In this document: positions 9,121 to 17,430 of the stretch, one piece after another
How positions within the stretch are numbered: the first letter of the stretch is position 1
How the letters are laid out: each line of letters begins with the position of its first letter
Origin: Pseudomonadota bacterium
GTDB lineage: Bacteria; Pseudomonadota; Alphaproteobacteria; Acetobacterales; Acetobacteraceae
NCBI GenBank assembly: GCA_021781835.1
Contig: JAJXWD010000023.1
Location: forward strand, 1 to 43,076
DNA length: 43,076 bases
Reading direction: 5' to 3'
Made by a program: the position numbers and the translations under genes
The notes under the pieces: model-generated
Seen by the model: only the letters and a program-made list of their open reading frames with translations
Told to the model about the DNA's origin: nothing
The model's database searches: none

Positions 9121-9157
9121 ATTAGTTTTCCGCCTGTCATACACGGGCCGCGCCCTA

Positions 9158-9233
<76 letters not shown>

Positions 9234-9319
9234 AGGCTTTCAACACATTGAAAACGCTGAATATTTTCGGTGTCGTCCCGCGAATGTGACACACGCTTGT
9301 GCCACACGGGAAGACGCTC

Positions 9320-9718
9320 ATGGCGATGTGTTCGTACGTCGAGAAACGGCGGCAAAGATATTATTTCCGCGCCCGGCTACCGGGGGAAATGGTGGGCATG
9401 CTCGGACGCACGCATGTCGTAGGCTCACTGCTCACCGGTGATTCCCGGATCGCAAAAATCCGGGCATCACGATTTTATTTTGTGCTTGCAGGGTTCCTGA
9501 GCATGCTCAGTCTCAGGATGAGAGACAATGCGCACAGCTCGGAGATGCTGGACGCGAGGGCCGCGGCCCTCGCGCAGAAGGCGTTTGAGCTGGGGTGCCG
9601 GTACGAGGCGGAGCAGGAGCGGCTGCGTCAGCGCCATGACGCCGAACGGGAGCAACTGCGGCGGCATTGTGAGGCCGAGTTGCAGGCCATGATCAGAAGT
9701 ATGGAGCGGGATACATGA
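9320..9718 (+). pseudogene. Truncated tyrosine-recombinase-like N-terminal fragment
   Basis: A 132-residue reading frame beginning MAMCSYVEKRRQRYYFRARL. The text YYFRARLPGEM followed by VVGSLLTGDSRIAKIRASRF resembles the small N-terminal domain found in front of some phage-type integrases (RYYFRRRVP, SLxTxDxxxAR). The rest is a charged helix (ERLRQRHDAEREQLRRHCEA), probably a coiled coil, and no catalytic R-H-R-Y domain is present. An alternative GTG start exists at 9299. Its position 86 bases after tRNA-Glu fits an integrase left behind by an old genomic island. It could instead be a small DNA-binding protein; I regard a remnant as more likely. Confidence 0.5.
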
Positions 9719-10059
9719 CGCTGGAAACCATCGCGCCCGTGAGCCATACTCCCAACGTTGGCTTGCCAGAAATGGCCGCCTGACAACGCAGCCAACGCTG
9801 CTCAGAACGCCGCTTCTACACCACGCCAAGGGGCATGATCTGAGATGGGTCGTGTTCCCGTCCGTGGTGTAGGAGACCGGTGATCGGCCTGCCGTCGCAA
9901 CCGCCACGCGTCTTGCGGGGGCGAGCCGATGGGCGGCCGCCGGGGCGGTTTTTGGGTAGCATTGGTTTGCGAACCTCAACGCGAACCCAAGGATTGGAGA
10001 TGGAACTCACCTTGAGCAAGCGGAAGGTTCCCCGGTCAGTCTGGCGGGCTGAGCTGGGG
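9719..10059. other. Gene-poor scar after tRNA-Glu
   Basis: No intact gene is recognisable here. The stretch holds a possible transposase remnant on the minus strand (see 9816-10019) and otherwise unassigned sequence up to the first 108-base repeat. It lies between the integrase-like fragment and the aromatic-degradation genes, so decayed mobile DNA is the most plausible origin. Confidence 0.5.
9816..10019 (-). pseudogene. Possible degenerate IS5-family transposase fragment
   Basis: A short minus-strand reading frame contains PMLPKNRPGGRP, which resembles the PLLPKxRPGGRP text near the N-terminus of IS5-type transposases. It then jumps to GRPITGLLHHGREHD, which is reminiscent of the GRPLxxxLTxGQxHD segment from the middle of such enzymes. 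If real, a large internal deletion has joined the two parts. No inverted repeats or DDE residues could be assigned. Recognition is by eye only and weak. Confidence 0.33.
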
Positions 10060-10167
10060 GCTTAGAGCGGGATGCGTTATGACGCACCCGCTCTAGCTAT
10101 ATTTTAACGATCAATTTCATTGGTTTAGCTTACGTCTGTCGACTCAATCTAAACCAATATTGATCTA
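10060..10167. repeat. 108-base direct repeat, copy 1
   Basis: This segment recurs at 14087-14194 in the same orientation with two adjacent base differences (GCTAT against GTCAT). It contains two hairpins. Hairpin one is AGAGCGGGATGCGT and ACGCACCCGCTCT around a TATG loop (10064-10094, one bulged A). Hairpin two has ATTGGTTTAG and CTAAACCAAT arms (10119-10158) enclosed by GATCAA and TTGATC (10109-10165). Its right end supplies the TAG stop codon of the mhpC-like gene on the minus strand. It codes for nothing recognisable; a REP- or MITE-like intergenic element is likely. Confidence 0.9.
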
Positions 10168-11007
10168 GCCGCGCAAAAACTCCAGCACCATGCGGTTGAA
10201 ATCAGCCGCATGTTCCCATTGTGCCCAATGGCCGCAGCGGCTGAACATGTGCAACTGTGCGTTTTGCAGGCCCCACAGCAGGCGCAGCCCCACGTCGAAG
10301 GGCACGAACCGGTCGTCGCGCCCCCAGATGATGAGGGTGGGCGCTGCAATCTCGCCCAGCCTGTGCCCGTAATCGGTGAATTGCCTGGGGTTGGCGGTGC
10401 TGCTCTTTACGAAATTTTCGAGATGCTCGCGGTTTTGCAGCATCGCCTTCAGCCGGGCCTGATAAAGCTCATCGGTGAGCGATGAGGCATCGAACACGAA
10501 CACCGACATCATGCGCTTCAAGTTTTCGATGGTCGGTTCGCGGTAAAGCTGACCGATGAGCTTTATGCCCTCGGTTGGCATGGGAACAAACTGGCTGGGA
10601 CCGCCGGTGCCGCCGCCCATGAGAACAAGCCGCCCAATGCGCGAAGGGTTGGCCAGCGCAAAGGCAACCGTTGAATGCGCACCCATGGAATTGCCGATGA
10701 TATGCGCGTGCTCAATGCCCAGATGGTCGAGCAGCCCCAATAGCGTGGCGGCGTTGAGGTCTGAGCGCGAGCCGGTATTTATCACGGGCGAGGATTTGTT
10801 CCAGCCTGGGCAATCCATCAGCACAACGCGGTAGCCCGCCTGCACCAGCGGCTCGACGTTGCGTGAAAAATTGGTCCAACCCGAGGCGCCAGGGCCCGAG
10901 CCGTGCAGCATGACCACGGTCTCGGCGCCGGCCTCGGTGTCGTTATAATGAATGCGGAATGCGCCGATTTGGGCGAAGCGCGAGGTGGCGCTCTCGGTAA
11001 TCGTCAT
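10165..11007 (-). CDS. mhpC: Alpha/beta hydrolase of meta-cleavage pathways (MhpC/BphD/HsaD type)
   Basis: A 280-residue carbon-carbon bond hydrolase that would split the ring-fission product of a catechol (for MhpC, to hydroxypentadienoate and succinate). It shows the oxyanion motif [17 protein letters not shown], the nucleophile elbow [10 protein letters not shown] (Ser107), the acid in [11 protein letters not shown] and the histidine in CGHWAQWEH. This catalytic triad arrangement is typical. The start is the ATG at 11007, overlapping the flavin reductase stop by four bases; an upstream in-frame start exists but would add unrelated residues. It is the last gene of the operon, and its TAG stop lies inside the 108-base repeat. 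The specific substrate is inferred from the mhpB-like neighbour. Confidence 0.85.
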   Translation of the reverse strand: MTITESATSRFAQIGAFRIHYNDTEAGAETVVMLHGSGPGASGWTNFSRNVEPLVQAGYRVVLMDCPGWNKSSPVINTGSRSDLNAATLLGLLDHLGIEHAHIIGNSMGAHSTVAFALANPSRIGRLVLMGGGTGGPSQFVPMPTEGIKLIGQLYREPTIENLKRMMSVFVFDASSLTDELYQARLKAMLQNREHLENFVKSSTANPRQFTDYGHRLGEIAAPTLIIWGRDDRFVPFDVGLRLLWGLQNAQLHMFSRCGHWAQWEHAADFNRMVLEFLRG

Positions 11008-11561
11008 GTGTGGTTCCTCAGGCGGTGGAAGCCGCCGTTGAAATAAAGCAGGGGCTTGGCCTCCACACGCTCGCGCGTGGCCAAAACCTCGCACAGGGCG
11101 GCATAATGTGTGCTCTCATCGTAGAGTTTTATCACCCGCGTATCGAACGTGGTGAGCGCATTGACCAGCACTGGCGCGCCCGAAGCGGCCGTGCCCCAAT
11201 CGCCAAAGCCAAAGCGGGCGGGGCCGTGCACGTCTTTCATCATGCCGGCGAAGGCGCGGGCAATGTCTTCCTGGTCATCGGCCAGCACGTTCACGCTCAG
11301 ATTGCCCAGGCGCAAAATCAGCTCGGCGGCGGCAACGTTCTTGTTTACAAACGCCACCAGCCTGGGCGGGTCGGCCGTGACCGAAACCACGGCCGTGGCG
11401 GTAAGACCGGCGCGCTCTTGGTTGTCACCCGTGGCCAGAATAGTTACGCCGGCGGCGAAATGGCGCATGCCAAAGCGATGAGCCTCGGGGGAGACCAGGT
11501 CCAACCCGCTAAGCGCGGGGTTGGGTTGCCAGTCGATGAGCTGGTTAATCTCAGTGCTCAC
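11004..11561 (-). CDS. Flavin reductase component of a two-component monooxygenase
   Basis: A 185-residue protein of the HpaC/HsaB flavin-reductase domain family, supplying reduced flavin to a partner oxygenase. Visible features are [20 protein letters not shown] followed by [14 protein letters not shown] and [19 protein letters not shown], with a conserved [13 protein letters not shown] strand towards the C-terminus. It overlaps both neighbours by four bases, directly after the oxygenase gene, so the pairing is convincing. NADH or NADPH preference cannot be read from the sequence. Confidence 0.85.
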   Translation of the reverse strand: MSTEINQLIDWQPNPALSGLDLVSPEAHRFGMRHFAAGVTILATGDNQERAGLTATAVVSVTADPPRLVAFVNKNVAAAELILRLGNLSVNVLADDQEDIARAFAGMMKDVHGPARFGFGDWGTAASGAPVLVNALTTFDTRVIKLYDESTHYAALCEVLATRERVEAKPLLYFNGGFHRLRNHT

Positions 11562-12751
11562 GGTTTGGCTCCAAACGGGTTGGGGTAGGGAAGCTTGTTG
11601 CCCAGCAAATGTCCGCCCAGCAGATCGCCGATATTATCCTGGTTCTGGGTGATATGGTTGGCGCCCACCAGAATGTCGCGCATCTGGCGTTGAATGGGCG
11701 AGCTCAGCCACACGCCGCGCGTCGAGGTTTTTTTGAACAGCATATGCGCGGCCTCGAAGCACTCGCCGCCGGTGAACTGGTTGGTGGCAAAATGGTTGAT
11801 GCGCACATCAAGCGGCACCATCTCGCCGCGTTGGGCGTAGGTGTAGGCTTCCTCGGTATTGTGCAGAATGCGTGCGGTACAGGCTAAAATTTTGGCCGTG
11901 GCCTCGCCCAGGCGTTGTTTGATATAGGGGTCGTTCACGGCCGCGCCCACCGCTTGGTTTATGTTCTGACGCGGCATCATGTGCTCAACGTATAGATCGG
12001 CCATGCCACGCGCCATGCCAATGATGACCGACGACACCGCCGCATAGAACACGTAAAAAAACGGTACTTTATAGAGATTCTCGACATGGCCGTGCGAGGT
12101 TTCATCGTAAGAGGCAATGGTGTGCGAGCGGTAATCAGGCACGAAAACCTCTTTCACAATCAGCTTCTTGCTGCCCGTGCCCGCCAGCCCGACGACATAC
12201 CAGTCATCGACAATCTCAAATGCTTCGCGGTTTACAAGGAAAGAGCGGAACACCTGCTCTCCGTTTTCCTCAACGCGCCCGCCCAAAAAGGCGCCGCCCT
12301 CGGCATAGTCGCAGCCCGATGAGGTAAGCCATTCGCCGTTCAGAACATAGCCGCCCTCAACCTTCTTCACCGTGCCAAACGGGGCGTAAGAGGAAGACAC
12401 CAGCGTGCTGTCATCCTTGCCCCACAGCTCATGGCCGACTTGATCGCCCAGCAATCCCACCTCGAACGGATGTACGCCCAGCACCATCACAATCCACGCG
12501 CTCGAGGGGCAGCCGCGCGCCAGTTCCATCAGCACCCGGTTGAGCACGTTGGGGTTCATCTCGTAACCGCCAAAGCGCTTGGGCTGCAAAATGCGGAAGA
12601 ACCCGGCTTCCTGGAAATCCTTAACGGTTTCGGGCAGCACGTGGCGGGCTTTTTCGCAGGCTTCGGCGCGCGCGCGCAGCACGGGCACCAGCTTGCGGGC
12701 ACGGTCGACAATTTCATCCGCGGACGGGATGATCGATGTGATGGCGTTCAT
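11558..12751 (-). CDS. Acyl-CoA-dehydrogenase-fold flavin monooxygenase, oxygenase component (HsaA-like)
   Basis: A 397-residue group D flavin monooxygenase, the oxygenase partner of the flavin reductase encoded next. The fold is that of acyl-CoA dehydrogenases (ETVKDFQEAGFFRILQPKRFGG, PSSAWIVMVLGVH, LNGEWLTSSGCDYAEG, VVGLAGTGSKKLIV), as in HsaA and related phenol ortho-hydroxylases. In this operon it would hydroxylate a 3-hydroxyphenylpropanoid to a catechol for MhpB. That role is inferred; E. coli uses the unrelated single-component MhpA for this step. It overlaps the mhpB and reductase genes by four bases each. Confidence 0.82.
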   Translation of the reverse strand: MNAITSIIPSADEIVDRARKLVPVLRARAEACEKARHVLPETVKDFQEAGFFRILQPKRFGGYEMNPNVLNRVLMELARGCPSSAWIVMVLGVHPFEVGLLGDQVGHELWGKDDSTLVSSSYAPFGTVKKVEGGYVLNGEWLTSSGCDYAEGGAFLGGRVEENGEQVFRSFLVNREAFEIVDDWYVVGLAGTGSKKLIVKEVFVPDYRSHTIASYDETSHGHVENLYKVPFFYVFYAAVSSVIIGMARGMADLYVEHMMPRQNINQAVGAAVNDPYIKQRLGEATAKILACTARILHNTEEAYTYAQRGEMVPLDVRINHFATNQFTGGECFEAAHMLFKKTSTRGVWLSSPIQRQMRDILVGANHITQNQDNIGDLLGGHLLGNKLPYPNPFGAKP

Positions 12752-13728
12752 ATTGCGAGTTCCTTGGTGTTTTTGGTTTGAGCAGAAGTGGACATGGTTT
12801 GCGCGCTAAGCACGCCATAACCCGCGACCCATTCGTTGATGGCACGGTAATAATCCTGGCGGGCCTCAAAGGCCCCCAACTCGGCAATGGCCGCGAACGA
12901 GGCGACCCAGGTGCGCACCTCATGCGTCGAGCGCCCGGCGAGACGTGAGATTTCCTCGATGTCAAAGCCGCCCGCCTCGGCCACGCGCCCCTCGGCGAGG
13001 AGCTTCATAAAGGCTAAATCCCATTCGGGGTTAAGGGGCGTCAGGGTGCTCTCGGGCGTGCCATAAAGCTTGCCCGCTGCAATGGTGCGGGCTTGGCGGG
13101 CCGCGCGGAACTCGGGCGTTGGGTTGCGCCCGCAAATCAGGAATTCGCGCACATCCTCGCCCGCGCCTTTAATGAGCGGCACGGGCGGCTCGTGCGAGAG
13201 CCCGCCAGTGCCCAGAATGAGCACGCGCTTATTGAGCGTGGCAATGAATTTACCCACGGCCTGACCGAGTTTCACCACGCGCCGGTAGGGGCCAAAGGGC
13301 GGCGCCACCGAGTTGATGATGACGGGAATGACCGGATAGCGCGTGAGGCTCCCGGTCATTTCCTCGAGCGTCTGGGTGCAGCCGTGATCGACCTGCAGGC
13401 GGTGACTGAGCGAGATATCGAGGTCTTCGTTGAGAATAAAGCGGTCGAGCTCAAGCGCGAGCGCGGCGGGTACTGAGAGCGGGCCGGGCAGGGTTTTGTA
13501 ATCCGCCACCGATTCTGCGGCCGTTGCCAGCACGAAAGGGGGCATCAGATCGTAGAACAGGCCGTTATAATGGTCGGGCGCGAAGCAGATGATAAGTTCG
13601 GGGTCGAACGCCTCGACCTCGGCGCGGGCCTTGGCGAGCACGGCATCCACCTCGGCTACAATGCTGGGCGCGGGGTCGTTGTAGCCCCGAAGCGGCGTGT
13701 GTGAGAGGCATTTAAGCATCACATCCAT
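12748..13728 (-). CDS. mhpB: 2,3-dihydroxyphenylpropionate/2,3-dihydroxycinnamate 1,2-dioxygenase
   Basis: A 326-residue class III (LigB-type) extradiol dioxygenase that opens the ring of 2,3-dihydroxyphenylpropionate using Fe(II). It follows the MhpB pattern closely: LKCLSHTPLRGYNDPAP, FAPDHYNGLFYDLMPPF, LQVDHGCTQ and GTGGLSHEPPVP. With the ATG at 13728 the histidines fall at positions 115 and 179, the catalytic numbers known for the E. coli enzyme, which supports this start over the one five codons upstream. It is the first gene of a four-gene operon linked by four-base overlaps. The hydratase, aldolase and dehydrogenase (mhpDEF) are not in the window. Confidence 0.92.
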   Translation of the reverse strand: MDVMLKCLSHTPLRGYNDPAPSIVAEVDAVLAKARAEVEAFDPELIICFAPDHYNGLFYDLMPPFVLATAAESVADYKTLPGPLSVPAALALELDRFILNEDLDISLSHRLQVDHGCTQTLEEMTGSLTRYPVIPVIINSVAPPFGPYRRVVKLGQAVGKFIATLNKRVLILGTGGLSHEPPVPLIKGAGEDVREFLICGRNPTPEFRAARQARTIAAGKLYGTPESTLTPLNPEWDLAFMKLLAEGRVAEAGGFDIEEISRLAGRSTHEVRTWVASFAAIAELGAFEARQDYYRAINEWVAGYGVLSAQTMSTSAQTKNTKELAI

Positions 13729-14086
13729 GGAATGTTTCCCCAAATTCTGTTGGAATTGCCATGTTGCTAACGGGGCGCGCGGCCAAAAAGAATCGGAATT
13801 TTATAATTGTGCATGGTGTGAACAGTTTGGCGGTGCAGAAAAAAGGGCAGGCTTTACCAGAAAGCCGCCCCGCCCATGAAGCTGCGTTGCGGCCTCGCCC
13901 ACCAGCGTGGCGGCGTTGGCGGTTTGCACCTTGGCGGCGTGCACGGCGCGCGCCTTTTGGGCGGGGCTGGCGTCTGTGTCGGCCAAGGTGAGGGTGGCTT
14001 TCCGCCACGCCCTTCACCTCGCGCCCCGACCGAGGCACGGCGGTGGTTGGCATCGCGCTCATCGCCGATGGTGTGACCGTGATGAC
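13729..14086. other. Upstream region of mhpB with an acyl-CoA dehydrogenase scrap
   Basis: No intact gene. The mhpB promoter should lie close to 13740-13850, where the sequence turns AT-rich. The middle carries a recognisable acyl-CoA dehydrogenase C-terminal scrap on the minus strand (see 13861-13986). The remainder up to the second 108-base repeat is GC-rich and unassigned. Confidence 0.45.
13861..13986 (-). pseudogene. Acyl-CoA dehydrogenase C-terminal remnant
   Basis: About 42 minus-strand codons read ASPAQKARAVHAAKVQTANA and then ATLVGEAATQLHGRGGF. This matches the penultimate helix of acyl-CoA dehydrogenases, where ARAVSAAKxxxxxAA and QxVGxxAxQLHGGxGxT are typical. The frame loses resemblance on both sides and no FAD or base-bearing region is nearby, so this is a fragment rather than a gene. 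A related full-length enzyme is encoded at 19507. The scrap may come from rearrangement of this aromatic cluster. Confidence 0.42.
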
Positions 14087-14194
14087 GCTTAGAGCGGGAT
14101 GCGTTATGACGCACCCGCTCTAGTCATATTTTAACGATCAATTTCATTGGTTTAGCTTACGTCTGTCGACTCAATCTAAACCAATATTGATCTA
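14087..14194. repeat. 108-base direct repeat, copy 2
   Basis: Same orientation and length as the copy at 10060-10167, differing at two adjacent bases. It carries the same pair of hairpins. Its right end (CTA at 14192-14194) is the TAG stop of the IclR regulator on the minus strand, just as the first copy supplies the mhpC stop. The two copies bracket the mhpB operon. Confidence 0.9.
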
Positions 14195-14986
14195 AAGGTC
14201 TGGTGCTGATGAAGCGGCGGGGGGTGTAAGTTCCGCCACGCGCGCCTCAATGGCGGCCACGCAGGCGCGCAAGGCGGGCAGATGCTTCTCGGCAATCGCC
14301 TCGGGCGTGGTGGTGCGACGGAAGAAGACGATATTCACCGCCCCCAAAATGCGCGTGGGCGCGCGCACCGGCAGGCCAATGGCGGAGATATGCGCTTCCG
14401 CCCCCGCGATGGACCACGCATAGCCGCGCTTGGCAAAATCGTCCAGCAGCGCGTCAAGGTTGCGCGGCACGGGACGGTTGAGCGCGGCTTCGGTCATATC
14501 CAGGGTCAAGGCCCGCTCGGCCTCGGTGCAGCCGGCCACATAAGCACGGCCCAGCGCTGTGGTCAGTAATGGGCGCCTGCGCCCCACCATGCCGCGATTA
14601 ACCGAGAGCGCGCTCAGCCGGTGAGTGGTCTCTTGTATCACCATGGCGCCGCGGTCGAACGTGGCGTAGTCGCTGGGCCATTGTATCACGCTCAGCAGCT
14701 TGCCCAGCTCTCGCGCGGCAATGTGCAGCACGTCATCGGTTTCAATAAACCCGTCCGAGAGCCGACGCACCTCGCGCAGCAAATAATATTTATCCTCGGA
14801 GGCCGCGCGCGCAACAAACCCGAGCTCGGTGAGCGTGGCGAGCATGCGATAGACCGTGGTGCGGTCTATCCCCGTGGCAATGGCGAGCTCGGCCGGTTTG
14901 GCACGTCCGCGCGTATTCAGCTCAAGCAGCAGATCAAGCCCGCGCGCGAGCGCCCGAACGGGCTTATAAATTCGCCCGCCGGTCAT
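14192..14986 (-). CDS. IclR-family transcriptional regulator, MhpR-like
   Basis: A 264-residue regulator with an N-terminal winged helix (KPVRALARGLDLLLELNTRG, ELAIATGIDRTTVYRMLATL) and a C-terminal effector domain. The stretch VIQETTHRLSALSVNRGMVG followed by RRRPLLTTALGRAYVAG resembles MhpR, the activator of the phenylpropionate genes, as does the late AEKHLPALRACVAAIEA. It starts four bases inside the end of the fcs-type gene and so belongs to that transcript. It lies just upstream of mhpB, its probable target. Its stop codon is inside the 108-base repeat. Confidence 0.85.
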   Translation of the reverse strand: MTGGRIYKPVRALARGLDLLLELNTRGRAKPAELAIATGIDRTTVYRMLATLTELGFVARAASEDKYYLLREVRRLSDGFIETDDVLHIAARELGKLLSVIQWPSDYATFDRGAMVIQETTHRLSALSVNRGMVGRRRPLLTTALGRAYVAGCTEAERALTLDMTEAALNRPVPRNLDALLDDFAKRGYAWSIAGAEAHISAIGLPVRAPTRILGAVNIVFFRRTTTPEAIAEKHLPALRACVAAIEARVAELTPPAASSAPDL

Positions 14987-16473
14987 CCGTGCAGGGTTTG
15001 GCGTATGAGGTTTTTCTGGACCTTCCCCGTGCCCGTGCGCGGCAGGCTGCTCATGAAGCTGATATATTTGGGAATTTTATAACGTGCCAGATTGGCGTTG
15101 AGATAAGCGCGCAAAGCCGCCTCACCGGGGCCGTCCTCGGCCACCACCACGGCCAGATGGCCGACCTCGCCCCATTTGGCATCGGGCACACCCACCACGG
15201 CAGCCTCGCGCACGCCGGGCAGGGCAGCCAGCACGGCCTCGATCTCCACCGGGTACACGTTCTCACCGCCCGAGATGAACATATCCTTCTTGCGGTCCAC
15301 CAGGTGTAAAAAGCCGTCCTCATCCTGATGGGCGATATCGCCGGTTTTAAACCAGCCATCCTCGGTGAAGGCTTTGGCGGTTTCTTCGGGCGCGCGCCAA
15401 TAGCCGGAAAAAATATTCTCGCCTTTCAGCAGCAGCTCGCCCGCCATGCCGGGCGGCACATCGGCGCCGCTTGCCTCGATAATGCGGATGGCAATAGCTG
15501 GCGGCACCAGCCCCGCCGCGCCCGCCTTGGCGTGAATGAGCGGAATATGCAGCGGCATGCACGAAACCGTGCCTGCCTCGCTCATGCCAAACCCGTCCGC
15601 TATGGGTATGCCATCAGTGAGCCAGGCATGAATATTGGCCGCCGGGTGGGGCGCGCCGCCCGAGAGTATGGCGGTAAGCCCGCGCAGCTTGGCGGCGTCA
15701 AAGCCCGGCGCGTCGCGCAGTGTCTGCGCCATTTGCGGTACGCAAAAATAATGTGTCACGCGCAGGTCGGGGTCTGAGAGGCGCGCCAGCGTGCGCGCGG
15801 GGTCAAACCCCTCGCCTAGCAAGATAGCACCGCCGCGCATATAGCTGGGGCGCAGATTGGTGATGATCCCCATGATATGAAACATCGGCGTATCCACCAG
15901 CGTCACGCTGTCATGGGTCACGCGTGCCATCAGGCCAAAATTTACCGCGGTCTGGCTTATATTGTGCTCGGAGAGCATCACGCCCTTAGGCCGGCCGGAT
16001 GTGCCCGACGTATAGAGAATGAGGCTGGGCGCGCGCCGGTTAAAGGGGGCGGTGGCCAGCGGCTCGGCGCTCTCTATGGCGGCGCGCAGGGCAGGCATTT
16101 CAACATGGCGGGGTTTGTGCGCTATATTGGCCAGAAAATCGGCATCGCCGGCCAGCAGCGCGGGTTCGCAATCGCTTTGCAGCACGGCCAGCTCAGCGGG
16201 GGCTAAACGCCAATTGAGCGGCACGAAAATCACGCCCAGGCGCGCGCAGGCCAAATGCAGTAGCGCCATCTCGGCGCAGTTGCGCGCCAGGGCCGCCACG
16301 CGCTCGCCCGGTCCCAGCCCATAGGTCGCGTGCAGCACGCGGACCGTGCGGGCAATGGCTTCGTCCCATTGGGCGTAGGTCCAGCTCCGGTTCGAGGCGA
16401 ATTCATGTACCGCCAACCGGGTTGGCTGCAGGCGCGCCTGCAATCCCGGATCATCCACAATGTTCATGTGCAT
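14983..16473 (-). CDS. fcs: Hydroxycinnamate (feruloyl)-CoA ligase, AMP-forming
   Basis: A 496-residue adenylate-forming acyl-CoA synthetase. Motifs: P-loop-like LILYTSGTSGRPKGVMLS, FGMSEAGTVSCM, GWFKTGDIAHQDEDGFLHLV, DRKKDMFISGGENVYPVEIE and the C-terminal lysine motif TGTGKVQKNLIR. It would activate ferulate, p-coumarate or caffeate with CoA and ATP. The substrate assignment rests on the adjacent hydroxycinnamoyl-CoA hydratase-lyase and vanillin dehydrogenase-type genes. A second in-frame ATG lies two codons in. It follows ech after 126 bases and overlaps the iclR start by four. Confidence 0.8.
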   Translation of the reverse strand: MHMNIVDDPGLQARLQPTRLAVHEFASNRSWTYAQWDEAIARTVRVLHATYGLGPGERVAALARNCAEMALLHLACARLGVIFVPLNWRLAPAELAVLQSDCEPALLAGDADFLANIAHKPRHVEMPALRAAIESAEPLATAPFNRRAPSLILYTSGTSGRPKGVMLSEHNISQTAVNFGLMARVTHDSVTLVDTPMFHIMGIITNLRPSYMRGGAILLGEGFDPARTLARLSDPDLRVTHYFCVPQMAQTLRDAPGFDAAKLRGLTAILSGGAPHPAANIHAWLTDGIPIADGFGMSEAGTVSCMPLHIPLIHAKAGAAGLVPPAIAIRIIEASGADVPPGMAGELLLKGENIFSGYWRAPEETAKAFTEDGWFKTGDIAHQDEDGFLHLVDRKKDMFISGGENVYPVEIEAVLAALPGVREAAVVGVPDAKWGEVGHLAVVVAEDGPGEAALRAYLNANLARYKIPKYISFMSSLPRTGTGKVQKNLIRQTLHG

Positions 16474-16599
16474 AGCTCCCCCCTGGCGGTTTTCCGGCTC
16501 TCATATCCGCCCGGCAGAGGCGGGCTTTTAAACAAACGCGGCGGGGCGGTATGTTGTTGGGTGCGCGCGGCCGCCCCGCCAGCCCGCGCGCTTGGGTGG

Positions 16600-17415
16600 T
16601 CAGTCTTTCAGCTTATAAGCGCCCAGGCCCGGTTTGTAGGTCTTGTCGTCGATAAACTGCTTAATGCCTTCCTTGCGGCCGTTATTGTCGTGGGAGTTGG
16701 CGGCCTCCTGCGCGCGGATCAGATAATCCTCGGCGTTGTCATAGGTCATTTCCGACACGCGGCGGATAGCGTCCTTGGTTGCCTTCAGCGCCACCGGGTT
16801 CTTGGTCAGCAGCACGTTGGCCACTTCGGTCACCCGCTCTTTAAGCTTGACCAGGGGCACGGCCTCGTTCACCAGGCCCCATTCGGCGGCTTTCTGGCCG
16901 TCAATATTCTCGCCCATCAGCGCGTGGTACATGGCGTTGCGGAAATTCACCAGCTCAACAGCCACCTTGGTGGCGCCGCCGCCGGGTAGAATGCCCCAGT
17001 TGATCTCCGAGAGGCCAAACGTGGCTTCTTCGGCGGCAAAAGCCAGGTCGCAGGCAAAGAGCGGGCCATAGGCGCCGCCAAAGCACCAGCCGTTTATCAT
17101 GGCAATCGTCGGCTTATGGTACCAGCGCAGGCGCCGCCACCAGCCATAGGCTTCGCGCTGGGCCTTGCGCGTGGCCCACAGACCCTTTTCCTCGTTCTCG
17201 CGGAAATATTCCTTGAGATCCATGCCCGCCGACCAGGACGTGCCCTCACCCGTGAGCACAAACACGCCGACATCATCGCGATATTCCAGCTCGTCCAGCA
17301 CTTCCATCATGCGCCGGTTCACTGTCGGGCTCATGCAGTTGCGCTTCTCGGGGCGGTTATACTTCACCCAGGCAATATGATTTTCGATCGTATAAGTAAC
17401 AACATCCTCTGACAT
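16600..17415 (-). CDS. ech: p-Hydroxycinnamoyl-CoA hydratase/lyase
   Basis: A 271-residue crotonase-fold enzyme that hydrates feruloyl- or coumaroyl-CoA and cleaves it to vanillin or 4-hydroxybenzaldehyde plus acetyl-CoA. It matches the specific HCHL group rather than generic enoyl-CoA hydratases: NRPEKRNxMSP-like start, GMDLKEYFRE (Tyr70), KPTIAMINGWCFGGAYGPL, FGLSEINWGILPGG (Glu137), NAEDYLI (Tyr231) and an end of KQFIDDKTYKPGLGAYK. The Tyr, Glu and Tyr correspond to residues known to matter in the Pseudomonas enzyme. It lies 15 bases after the vdh reading frame in the same operon. Confidence 0.92.
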   Translation of the reverse strand: MSEDVVTYTIENHIAWVKYNRPEKRNCMSPTVNRRMMEVLDELEYRDDVGVFVLTGEGTSWSAGMDLKEYFRENEEKGLWATRKAQREAYGWWRRLRWYHKPTIAMINGWCFGGAYGPLFACDLAFAAEEATFGLSEINWGILPGGGATKVAVELVNFRNAMYHALMGENIDGQKAAEWGLVNEAVPLVKLKERVTEVANVLLTKNPVALKATKDAIRRVSEMTYDNAEDYLIRAQEAANSHDNNGRKEGIKQFIDDKTYKPGLGAYKLKD

Positions 17416-17430
17416 ATCTCGTCCTTGTTT

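Noticed and set aside
10060-14194. Composite transposon bounded by the 108-base repeats
   Set aside because: The repeats encode no transposase, are in direct orientation with internal hairpins, and show no target duplication. Each is better described as an intergenic repeat at a gene end.
16495-16535. Plus-strand terminator-like hairpin GCCCG/CGGGC followed by TTTT
   Set aside because: All nearby genes are on the minus strand and no plus-strand transcript is apparent; the arms are only five bases.
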